Below, piece after piece: positions 26,760 to 34,506 of a stretch of DNA of 64,000 nucleotides. The notes under the pieces were generated by a model. That model saw nothing but the letters and a program-made list of their open reading frames with translations, had not been told where the DNA came from and made no database searches. The position numbers and the translations under genes were made by a program. Location: the NCBI RefSeq assembly GCF_002163625.1, contig NZ_CP020892.1, positions 3,100,001 to 3,164,000 on the forward strand, in the 5' to 3' direction. Within the stretch, counting starts at the first letter, position 1; each line of letters opens with the position of its first letter. The DNA comes from Pseudomonas sp. M30-35 (GTDB lineage: Bacteria; Pseudomonadota; Gammaproteobacteria; Pseudomonadales; Pseudomonadaceae).

Positions 26760-28399
26760 ACCGCCTGTTTTGCATTTTTCTCCTCTGCTTGCTGGCATTC
26801 ACTGCCCATGCTGAGAACTTTACTGCCAGCGTAGATCGCACCCAGATCGACAGCGGAGAAATGGTAGAACTGACGCTGGAGTCAGATGAAACCACCTTGT
26901 TTGGCAAGCCTGACTTGAGCCCGCTAAATGAGTTGTTTGATGTCTATGGCACGCGCCAGGTCAACCGCCTGACTAGCGTGGATGGCGCATCACACGCCAC
27001 CACTCGCTGGATTGTAACCCTTTCCCCCAAACACAGTGGCTACGTGGTTATCCCGCCAATCACCCTGGCTGATAAAACCACCGAACCTATCACGCTGCAC
27101 GTACAAGAGGCCTCGGCGAACAACCAGAAGGGTGAAATGGCCCCGGTGTTCATCGACGCCAGCATCGATAAAGAAAGCGTCTACGTACAGGCTCAGACGA
27201 TTCTCACCCTGCGCATCTATCACTCCGTTTCGCTTTACGATGACAGCAGCCTAACGCCGCTGGAAATAGCTGATGCACGGGTTGAACCGCTGGGTAAACC
27301 ACGTACATACGAGAAACAGATTAATGGTGTACGTCATGGTGTGATTGAACTGCGTTACGCAATTTTCCCGCAAAAAAGCGGCACTTTGGACATCCCAGCA
27401 CAAACCTTTACCGCCACCACCGTTGGCCGTGCAAGCGCCAACGAATTCAACCCGTTCGGGCCGCGCCCGGGCAAAGTTGCACGGGTTAAGTCATCGGTTA
27501 TTGCACTAACAGTCAAACCCAAACCGGCCAGCTACCCAAGTGACGCGCCCTGGTTACCCGCCAGTGCACTGAGTCTGGCCGAGTCTTGGTCACCTGAGCC
27601 AACAAACGCCAAAGTCGGTGATTCACTGACGCGCACCTTGCTGCTTAAAGCCGAAGGGCTATCCAGCGCACAACTACCTGCGCTGCCGCAAACCCAGGCC
27701 ACAGGCTTGAAGCGTTACCCTGACCAACCCCAACTGAGCAATGAAACCAGCGAACGCGGAGTCATAGGCAGTCGCGAAGAACGCGAAGCCTTGGTTGCCA
27801 AACAATCGGGCAAGGTTGAACTGGCGCCAGTTGAAGTGGTGTGGTGGAACACCGATAAAGACCAACTTGAGCGCACCGCAGTACCCGCACGCACCCTTGA
27901 GATTGCGGTTAATAGCGAGATCAGCAATAACCCGGCCCCTGTGGCAGCACTGCCCGCCACGACGCAAACTGAACAGGCGGTTTGGCCATGGCAACTGGCT
28001 TGCTTTTTATTGAGCCTAAGCACAGTGATTAGCCTGGCTTTGTGGTGGTATGCGCGCCGCCAGCCAGCAATTACTCGTATTGCCGCAACGGGGCCAAGCC
28101 CGCGTACACTGTTGGATGATATCAAGCGTGCCTGCCTCGCTAACGACGCCCAAACAAGCCGAGCGGCGCTCGATGCCTGGGCACGTCAGCAGCCGGAAAC
28201 ACTGGCTGACATGGCGGCACGTTACGAGCCGCTTTCTGCTGAGTTGCACAACCTTAATGGCGCGCTCTATAGCGAGACCGCTCAGCAGTGGCAAGGTGAG
28301 GCTTTGTGGCAGGCAGTGCGTTCATTACCAGCACTCGCACCGAGCGAGGCGGCAAACAGCGCCGAAAACAATGCCTTGCCTGCGCTTTACCCACGCTAA
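26756..28399 (+). CDS. BatD-like protein
   Basis: A 547-residue envelope protein with a signal peptide (cleavage after AHA, about residue 19), immunoglobulin-like beta-rich repeats in the periplasm (about 20-400), one membrane helix near 409-427 (QLACFLLSLSTVISLALWW) and a cytoplasmic helical tail. This is the BatD family layout. It overlaps the VWA/TPR gene by ATGA and closes the MoxR-VWA operon. In Bacteroides and other organisms Bat proteins are linked to oxygen tolerance or envelope stress. The role in Pseudomonas is not settled. Confidence 0.85.
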   Translation: MNRLFCIFLLCLLAFTAHAENFTASVDRTQIDSGEMVELTLESDETTLFGKPDLSPLNELFDVYGTRQVNRLTSVDGASHATTRWIVTLSPKHSGYVVIPPITLADKTTEPITLHVQEASANNQKGEMAPVFIDASIDKESVYVQAQTILTLRIYHSVSLYDDSSLTPLEIADARVEPLGKPRTYEKQINGVRHGVIELRYAIFPQKSGTLDIPAQTFTATTVGRASANEFNPFGPRPGKVARVKSSVIALTVKPKPASYPSDAPWLPASALSLAESWSPEPTNAKVGDSLTRTLLLKAEGLSSAQLPALPQTQATGLKRYPDQPQLSNETSERGVIGSREEREALVAKQSGKVELAPVEVVWWNTDKDQLERTAVPARTLEIAVNSEISNNPAPVAALPATTQTEQAVWPWQLACFLLSLSTVISLALWWYARRQPAITRIAATGPSPRTLLDDIKRACLANDAQTSRAALDAWARQQPETLADMAARYEPLSAELHNLNGALYSETAQQWQGEALWQAVRSLPALAPSEAANSAENNALPALYPR

Positions 28400-28433
28400 C
28401 AACGCTCTTCGCCCGAAGCAGGTCTGGAACCTG

Positions 28434-28465
28434 CCCGTGCAACACGGGTCTATTCGTACAATAGA
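28434..28465 (+). promoter_or_regulatory. Paired inverted repeats upstream of DUF2780
   Basis: A CCCGTG/CACGGG hairpin (28434-28448, loop CAA) is directly followed by a second inverted repeat TCTATT/AATAGA (28449-28465) around CGTAC. The first may end the bat operon. The second overlaps TACAAT (28457-28462), a possible -10 element, and could be an operator. Both are predictions. Confidence 0.35.
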
Positions 28466-28526
28466 TACCTTGGCCTGCCTGTGCAGTCCAAACCATGGCA
28501 TGTCAATCATTAGAGGACCGATCCCC

Positions 28527-29060
28527 ATGTTTAAACCTTCCAAGCTATTACTGCTGAGCCTGACCCTGGCGGCAGCCCCAGCCTTCGCATTCAACTTAGG
28601 TGATGCCGTCAACAGCGTGTCTAGCGTAACCGGCAACTCTCAAGCCACAGGCGAAACAGGACAAATGCTTAAGGCCCTGTCCAGCCAAGTCGGGGTTACT
28701 CAGCCGCAAGCCACAGGCGGTACTGCGGCACTGCTCGGCTTAGCGAAAAACAATCTTGAACCCAGCCAATTCTCAGAGCTAACCAAGTCTGTTCCGGGCC
28801 TTGAGCAACTGACCCAAAACAGCGACCTGCTTGACCAAGCCAGCAAACTATTGGGCAAAGGTTCAGGCTCAGAGTCGACCAGCATCACCTCGCTGTTGAA
28901 CAACACCAAGGACATGGGCGACGTCACCAGCGCTTTCAACAACTTGGGCATGAATGCAGAAACCCTGAACAAGTTCGCGCCAACGCTACTCGAGTACATG
29001 GGCAAGCAAGGCCTGAGCCAGCCGTTGATGTCCTCACTTACCAGTCTCTGGGGCGTCTAA
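28527..29060 (+). CDS. DUF2780 (VcgC/VcgE-like) secreted protein
   Basis: A 177-residue exported protein. A signal peptide ends around residue 21 (AAAPAFA), and the mature part is a string of amphipathic helices rich in Ser, Leu, Gly and Gln, with segments such as MLKALSSQVGVTQPQATGGTAALL that match the DUF2780 family. The start at 28527 has GAGGAC upstream. A much longer open frame running back to 28050 is a by-product of the overlapping bat operon. Function unknown. It lies between two possible regulatory repeats and a strong terminator, so it is probably a one-gene unit. Confidence 0.85.
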   Translation: MFKPSKLLLLSLTLAAAPAFAFNLGDAVNSVSSVTGNSQATGETGQMLKALSSQVGVTQPQATGGTAALLGLAKNNLEPSQFSELTKSVPGLEQLTQNSDLLDQASKLLGKGSGSESTSITSLLNNTKDMGDVTSAFNNLGMNAETLNKFAPTLLEYMGKQGLSQPLMSSLTSLWGV

Positions 29061-29109
29061 GCCCACTGCGGTCACCTGCACGAGCAGGCTGACGCTAATC
29101 AGCGACAAT

Positions 29110-29144
29110 AAAAAAACCGCGACCCTTCAGGTCGCGGTTTTTTT
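29110..29144. terminator. Strong bidirectional terminator after DUF2780
   Basis: A7-CCGCGACC / GGTCGCGG-T7 with loop CTTCA: 15 paired bases and T tracts in both directions, between convergent DUF2780 and the RND gene. Confidence 0.95.
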
Positions 29145-29186
29145 GTACCTGCAACGCTGCTTATCCAGCAGCGTGCATGAGGTGTA

Positions 29187-31547
29187 TCAGGCGTTAGCCT
29201 TGTTACGCAGCTTCTCTGGATTAATCAGGAAACGAGCCAGTGCAGGTAACAGCCAGATCGCACCGAACATATTCCACAAGAACATGAAGGTCAGCATCAG
29301 GCCCATATCCGCCTGGAACTTGATCGCCGAGAAGATCCAAGTGGCAACACCAATGGCCAAGCACACGCCTGTGAATAGCACGGCTTTACCTGTCGACTTG
29401 AGCGTCTCGAAGTAGGCTTCCTGCAACGAGAAACCTTGACGCAGGTAAGTCTCCAATCGACTGTAAATATAGATGCCGTAGTCGACACCAATACCTACAC
29501 CCAAGGCGATCACCGGCAAGGTCGCAACTTTGACCCCGATGCCCATATAAGCCATCAGCGCGTTACCCAACACTGAGGTCAGTACCAGCGGTAGCATCAC
29601 GCAAAGCGTCGCTGCAATCGAGCGGAAGGTAATCAGACACATCATGCCAACCGCCGCGTAAACAGCCAGCAGCATGGTGGTTTCGGACTGATCAATCACT
29701 TCATTGGTCGCAGCTTCGATACCGGCGTTACCGGCAGCCAGGATAAACTCAAGGCCTTCCTTGTTGTTTTCCGCGATGAAGCCTTCAGCCACATCGACCA
29801 CACGATTCAGCGTTTCGGCTTTGTGATCATTGAGGAACACCAACAACGGCGCCACTGAGCAGTCTGCGTTATACAGGCCATCGGCACGGGCGATTGAGTT
29901 ATTCAGCACGTCTTGGTTGCGCGACAGGGTTTCCCATTTAAGGCTGCCCTCGTTCATGCCCTTGATGACCTGGCGCGAGACAGTGACCATAGAAATAACC
30001 GACTGCACACCCGGCGTATTCTCCATCGTCCACGACAACTGATCCATCGCCGACAGGGTCTGATAAGTCGAGCAGCCTTCCGCCGCTGTCTTAACCATGA
30101 TCACCAATACATCGGAGCTGGTTGAGTAATTGCGAATGACGAAGTCGTTATCCAGGTTGTAGCGTGAATCCGGACGCAGTTCAGGCGCACCCTGATCGAG
30201 GTCGCCGATCTTCAGGTTTTGTCCGTACCACACACCACCCGCCAGCGCGACGATAGCAACCACCACCGAAATAGGCGCAACCACTGGGTTAGCGAAGTTG
30301 GAAATCAGGCGCCAGAACGGATGGTCACGCACCGCATCTTCACGGCTGATCTGCACGGCCTTCTTGCTGATACCGATGTAGGAGATCATCACCGGCAGCA
30401 GAATCAGGTTGGTCAGAATGATCACCGCAACACCCATCGACGCACCGATGGCCAGTTCACGGATAACCCCGATATCGATCAGCAATAAGGTGACGAAACC
30501 AACGGCGTCGGACAACAGCGCCACCAGCCCCGGAATAAACAGCTGACGGAAAGCCATACGCGCAGCCGACAGCGAGTCAGTAGCTTCACCGGACGCAATT
30601 GCGATTCCGTTGATCTTCTGCACACCGTGTGAAATACCGATGGCGAACACCAAAAACGGTACCAGCATGGAGTACGGATCAAGACCAAAGCCGAGGGTTT
30701 TCAGCAAACCGAGCTGCCAGATCACCGCGATCAGCGTGGTGCACACAACCGCCAAGGTACTTTTAAAGCAACGCGTAAACCACAGCAGCAAGACAAAGGT
30801 AATGCCAATTGCCACTGCAAAGAACAACGCAACACCGACCAGGCCATCGATCAAATCGCCGACTTTCTTGGCGAAACCAATAATGTGAATTTTCACATTA
30901 GGATTTTGCGTTTCGTACTTTACACGAATCTTTTCTTCAAGCTCGTGGGAGAACTTCTGGTAGTCCAACGGCACCAATTTGCCTTGGTCTTGCGGGTCCG
31001 GATACGACTCCAGCAACGGAATGTCGATGATGCTCGACTTGAAGTTGTTACCCACCAGGCGGCCAATCTGCCCTGACTTGAGCACGTTGTCGCGCAGCTC
31101 TTCAAGACTATCAAGCGAGCCGTCGTAGGTCTGCGGAATCACTTCACCGCCACTAAAGCCCTGCTCCGTCACTTCGGTCCAGCGCACGCTTGGACTCCAC
31201 AACGACTTCAGGCCAGAACGATCAACCCCAGAGATGTAAAACACCTCATCGTTAATCTGGCGCAGGGTTTCCATGTACTCTTTGCTGAAGATGTCGCCAT
31301 CAACTGCCTCAACCGAGATCCGCACCGTGTTGCCGAGGTTGGCAAGGTCGTTGCGATGCTCAATCATCTTCTGGATGTAAGGGTGACCCAGTGGAATCAT
31401 TTTCTCAAAGCTGGTTTGCGGGCGAACCTGCGCAGCCTGGTAAAACAAAAATGCACTGATCAGAACGCACAGCACGATAACGGCTGGACGGTTATTAAAA
31501 ATCAAGCGCTCGAGAAAAGACGCAGGTTTTTGTTGATGCTTACTCAT
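29187..31547 (-). CDS. RND superfamily (MMPL/SSD-type) permease
   Basis: A 786-residue inner-membrane protein with the two-fold RND layout: helix 1 (about 25-43), a periplasmic loop of about 180 residues, helices 2-6, then helix 7 and a second large loop, and helices 8-12. It belongs to the MMPL / sterol-sensing-domain branch (HpnN-like), not to the drug-efflux AcrB branch. The TM10 proton-relay motif is GVGIGVDYGIY, while the matching TM4 position reads FAIGISHGVQ, with His in place of Asp. It is 18 bases downstream of the YCF48 gene. With DUF1329 and DUF1302 it probably moves a hydrophobic compound across the envelope; the substrate is unknown. Confidence 0.85.
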   Translation of the reverse strand: MSKHQQKPASFLERLIFNNRPAVIVLCVLISAFLFYQAAQVRPQTSFEKMIPLGHPYIQKMIEHRNDLANLGNTVRISVEAVDGDIFSKEYMETLRQINDEVFYISGVDRSGLKSLWSPSVRWTEVTEQGFSGGEVIPQTYDGSLDSLEELRDNVLKSGQIGRLVGNNFKSSIIDIPLLESYPDPQDQGKLVPLDYQKFSHELEEKIRVKYETQNPNVKIHIIGFAKKVGDLIDGLVGVALFFAVAIGITFVLLLWFTRCFKSTLAVVCTTLIAVIWQLGLLKTLGFGLDPYSMLVPFLVFAIGISHGVQKINGIAIASGEATDSLSAARMAFRQLFIPGLVALLSDAVGFVTLLLIDIGVIRELAIGASMGVAVIILTNLILLPVMISYIGISKKAVQISREDAVRDHPFWRLISNFANPVVAPISVVVAIVALAGGVWYGQNLKIGDLDQGAPELRPDSRYNLDNDFVIRNYSTSSDVLVIMVKTAAEGCSTYQTLSAMDQLSWTMENTPGVQSVISMVTVSRQVIKGMNEGSLKWETLSRNQDVLNNSIARADGLYNADCSVAPLLVFLNDHKAETLNRVVDVAEGFIAENNKEGLEFILAAGNAGIEAATNEVIDQSETTMLLAVYAAVGMMCLITFRSIAATLCVMLPLVLTSVLGNALMAYMGIGVKVATLPVIALGVGIGVDYGIYIYSRLETYLRQGFSLQEAYFETLKSTGKAVLFTGVCLAIGVATWIFSAIKFQADMGLMLTFMFLWNMFGAIWLLPALARFLINPEKLRNKANA

Positions 31548-31565
31548 GCAAACTCTCCCGGCTTA

Positions 31566-32654
31566 TTATTGTTGGCCCAGATCGGCGCCTGTTGGCGAAG
31601 CGACGTGTACACCGCCCTGCCCGACCAGAATCAGCTTGCCGTTATCCGTAGTTGCAGCACCGCTCAGGGATACCCGATCAGCGCGATTTACCAGACTAAA
31701 ACTGCGGCCATCATCAGTACTTTTCAGCACAGTGCCGCCATGCCCAACCACTACAATCGAGCCATCGGCAAGTAACTCGCCGTCAGCCAGACCGAACTCC
31801 AGAGGCCCGTTATTGGGAGTATTGATCTCGATTTGTTGCCAAGTGGTGCCGAAATCGGTGGAGCGGAACAAGTGGCCACGCAGACCGTAAGCCAACAAGG
31901 TGGCTGGCTCTTTAGTCGCCACTCCGCCGAACAGCGAACCGTCGTAAGGGCTTTCTAAGGTTTCCCAAGTCTGGCCCCAGTCGGCTGAGCGAAACATCAC
32001 GCCCAACTCACCCACAACAAACAAGCCTGAGTCTTTCACCGCGACGATTGCGTTGAGGTGATAACCATCTTCGTTGTTCATCCGGTCGCTAATATCTTCC
32101 CAATTAGCGCCACCATCGGTTGTCGCCAGCAAAGCACCATAGGCGCCAACTGCAAAACCTGTTTGAGTGTCTTTAAACCAGATGTCCAGCAGCGGTGCTT
32201 CGCGCGACAGGTCTTCGAACTGCTTGACCCAGGTCTGGCCGCCGTCGGTTGTGACAAGGATCTGGGCATCGTGCCCCACTGCCCAGCCGTGCTTGTCATC
32301 GACAAAATACACAGCCGTTAGTAACTGGCGAGTAGGCACCTTGGCTTGAGTCCAAGTAGAACCATTGTCATCGGAATAAAGAACATGACCGCGTTCGCCG
32401 ACAGCCACTAAACGCTTACCGGCTGCGGTGATATCAATCAACAGCGAGCTTTGTGCTTGAGCTGATTCAATTGAAGAGAGGCTGGCGGGCTCAACGGCCT
32501 GAACAGTCAGTGGCGCAATAGACAACGCGAGTACCGACAGCAGACTGCACAGCGAGAGCGCTTTACCCAGCGGCGAATTGATGCGCGACACCGGTGTGCG
32601 ACTAGACGTCACAAGACCACCGGACATGGTGCGCCGCATGATGGGCTCACTCAT
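31566..32654 (-). CDS. YCF48/BNR-repeat beta-propeller protein
   Basis: A 362-residue exported protein. The N-terminus is long and basic before a hydrophobic core (about 32-50) and a likely cleavage after VQA. The mature part has about six Asp-box-like repeats (DDNGSTW, TDGGQTW, TDGGANW, ADWGQTW, TDFGTTW, TDDGRSF) spaced about 40-50 residues apart, as in YCF48/HCF136 propellers. It is the first gene of a two-gene unit with the RND permease. In cyanobacteria YCF48 assists photosystem II assembly. In heterotrophs such proteins accompany RND permeases with an unknown, probably periplasmic, accessory role. Confidence 0.85.
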   Translation of the reverse strand: MSEPIMRRTMSGGLVTSSRTPVSRINSPLGKALSLCSLLSVLALSIAPLTVQAVEPASLSSIESAQAQSSLLIDITAAGKRLVAVGERGHVLYSDDNGSTWTQAKVPTRQLLTAVYFVDDKHGWAVGHDAQILVTTDGGQTWVKQFEDLSREAPLLDIWFKDTQTGFAVGAYGALLATTDGGANWEDISDRMNNEDGYHLNAIVAVKDSGLFVVGELGVMFRSADWGQTWETLESPYDGSLFGGVATKEPATLLAYGLRGHLFRSTDFGTTWQQIEINTPNNGPLEFGLADGELLADGSIVVVGHGGTVLKSTDDGRSFSLVNRADRVSLSGAATTDNGKLILVGQGGVHVASPTGADLGQQ

Positions 32655-32693
32655 AAACCTTCCCCCTTTTATTTTTATAGTTCCTGCATTTAC

Positions 32694-32863
32694 GGAGCTG
32701 CTGAAAAACTACTGCGCTAGGAATTACTGCGGCAGCCGATGCTGCGTTTAAAAGCTGCTCAAAATGCTCATTTAGGACAACTAAAGTCGAGCGCGACCCC
32801 GGTCGCTATTTCGCACCTTTTCGCCTTGTACTCCCGTCGCTCGCTACCTTTTTCAGAGGCTCC
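32694..32863. repeat. MITE-like non-coding inverted-repeat element
   Basis: A segment of about 170 bases bounded by imperfect terminal inverted repeats: GGAGCTGCTGAAAAA (32694-32708) and TTTTTCAGAGGCTCC (32849-32863), matching at 13 of 15 positions. It contains no gene and does not resemble its neighbours. TTA occurs just outside both ends. Elements with these ends are, to my memory, scattered between genes in many Pseudomonas genomes. It separates the YCF48-RND unit from the DUF1302-DUF1329 unit. Confidence 0.6.
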
Positions 32864-32976
32864 TTAGCAGTTTGCCTATGCTACTTAGCTTTTGAAGGCC
32901 CTGACAATGAGTTCGACGTTATGTTTTGTTAAAGCAAACCCGCGTGATTGACGCTCTATACGTTTCAGCAATACAC

Positions 32977-33004
32977 AAAAGCCGCTACAACTGTAGCGGC
33001 TTTT
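32977..33004 (-). terminator. Terminator after DUF1329
   Basis: An AAAAGCCGCTAC/GTAGCGGCTTTT hairpin with a 4-base loop lies about 20 bases beyond the DUF1329 stop on the minus strand. The T run follows the stem in that direction. Confidence 0.88.
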
Positions 33005-33023
33005 GAAAAACACTACACGAAAA

Positions 33024-34394
33024 TCAACGCGTGCCGCGGCGACGCAAGGCTGCTGGCTTGAAGTAACCGTCGCCTGGAATCGGCTGACTGAAGTCGATAG
33101 TACTCGATTCTTCGTTGTCCAGATTCTGCACATAATAACGACGTGCCTGCAGATCGTGGAACACATCCAGCGCCGACCACGTAGTTGGCAACTCGTAATA
33201 GTTCTTCAGATAGGCAACCGATACGCGCCACAATTCACCGCGACCGTCGTATTGATCAACCACCGCCGCCTGCCAGCTATCTTCATCAAGGTACAGCGTA
33301 CGCTTGGAGTAGATATGCCGCGCACTGCCTTTCAGCGTGCCCTCGACAACCCATACACGGTGCAACTCATTGCGGGTATATGCTGGGTTGAGATGACCTT
33401 CTTTGAGCAGGTCGTCATATTTCACATCTGGACTGGTGACTTTGTAGTTGTTGTAAGGAATGTAGACTTCCTTTTTACCCAGCAACTTCCAGTCGTAGCG
33501 ATCAGGTGCGCCGTTGAACATATCGGTGTCATCGGCGGTACGCAGCCCATCAGCCGCAGCAATTGGCGTGTCGTAAGCCAGGTTTGGCGCACGGCGCACA
33601 CGGCGTTGACCGGCGTTGTAACCCCAAGCCTGACGCTGCTCTTTGACCTGATCGAGGGTTTCATGCACCAGTACCGCCCCCCCCGCTAAACGCGCAGGGC
33701 TTTTGGTGAACGACAGGTAATAGAACATGATGTTGTTCAGATCAGCGAACGAACCTTTCGGATCGTAGTACTTGAACAGTGCTTCTTGCTGCGAAGTTAC
33801 CAGCGAGTAGCTACCGTTGCGCTGCACCGCCACTTCCGAAGCGCGACGCACGATATAGGTGCCCCGGTAACGGGCGATGTGGTTCCACAACGCTTCAACA
33901 CCGCTCTGCGGAATCGGAAACGGGATACCACCGTAGGCATCAGAGAAACCATTGCCGCCATCGAGCAGCTTGGCCGCCGCCGCATTCTTGCGGGTGTTGT
34001 CATACACCCACTGCGGCGCCGAGCCTGAGCGGCGGGTCTGGTAAACCGGCATCTGATAGGTGTCTGGATAGGTATTGAACAAGGCAATCTGACCAGGCGT
34101 CAGGTTGGCCTTGTACTGATCCAGGTTAGCCTTGGTAATAGTGAACAGCGGCTTGTCGCCGGCAAATGGGTCTGGATGATGCTGGCCCGGGGTTTTGTAG
34201 TCGGCTGGTGGTTGGGTGATACCACCGGTCCACGCCGGAATTGTGCCAGCAGCGTTACCGGCTTTCTCAGCGCCAAACGGGGTTAGAGTGGTGCCTAGCT
34301 TGGCGACTTCCTCTGCGGAAACGGCTGCCAATGTGCTACCGGTAAACAGCACCAGTGCAATTGCTGCACCTATCAACGTGTGCTTCTTCAGCAT
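33024..34394 (-). CDS. DUF1329 (LolA/LolB-like fold) periplasmic protein
   Basis: A 456-residue exported protein. A signal peptide (LKKHTLIGAAIALVLFTG) ends near AVSA. The mature protein has the DUF1329 signature: PAWTGGIT near the N-terminus, then an outer-membrane-lipoprotein-sorting type fold that binds acyl chains in related proteins. Of two adjacent ATGs (34397 and 34394) the second is taken because GGAGAG is then 5 bases upstream. The longer frame to 34484 runs into the leader. It is 112 bases downstream of DUF1302, its constant partner, and is followed by a terminator. A lipid or other hydrophobic ligand carrier is inferred. Confidence 0.87.
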   Translation of the reverse strand: MLKKHTLIGAAIALVLFTGSTLAAVSAEEVAKLGTTLTPFGAEKAGNAAGTIPAWTGGITQPPADYKTPGQHHPDPFAGDKPLFTITKANLDQYKANLTPGQIALFNTYPDTYQMPVYQTRRSGSAPQWVYDNTRKNAAAAKLLDGGNGFSDAYGGIPFPIPQSGVEALWNHIARYRGTYIVRRASEVAVQRNGSYSLVTSQQEALFKYYDPKGSFADLNNIMFYYLSFTKSPARLAGGAVLVHETLDQVKEQRQAWGYNAGQRRVRRAPNLAYDTPIAAADGLRTADDTDMFNGAPDRYDWKLLGKKEVYIPYNNYKVTSPDVKYDDLLKEGHLNPAYTRNELHRVWVVEGTLKGSARHIYSKRTLYLDEDSWQAAVVDQYDGRGELWRVSVAYLKNYYELPTTWSALDVFHDLQARRYYVQNLDNEESSTIDFSQPIPGDGYFKPAALRRRGTR

Positions 34395-34506
34395 CATATC
34401 TCTCCATGGTAATTCTTGACCAAGCGCTCTTGAGCGCTCGGTTCGGTTGTCTATCGACTGGGTTGCAACGCGCTCGACGAGCATTCATTGCAATCCAGCT
34501 CAATTA

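Noticed and set aside
28050..28526. N-terminal extension of the DUF2780 gene
   Set aside because: It overlaps the end of BatD and puts the signal peptide in the middle of the protein. ATG 28527 has a good ribosome site.
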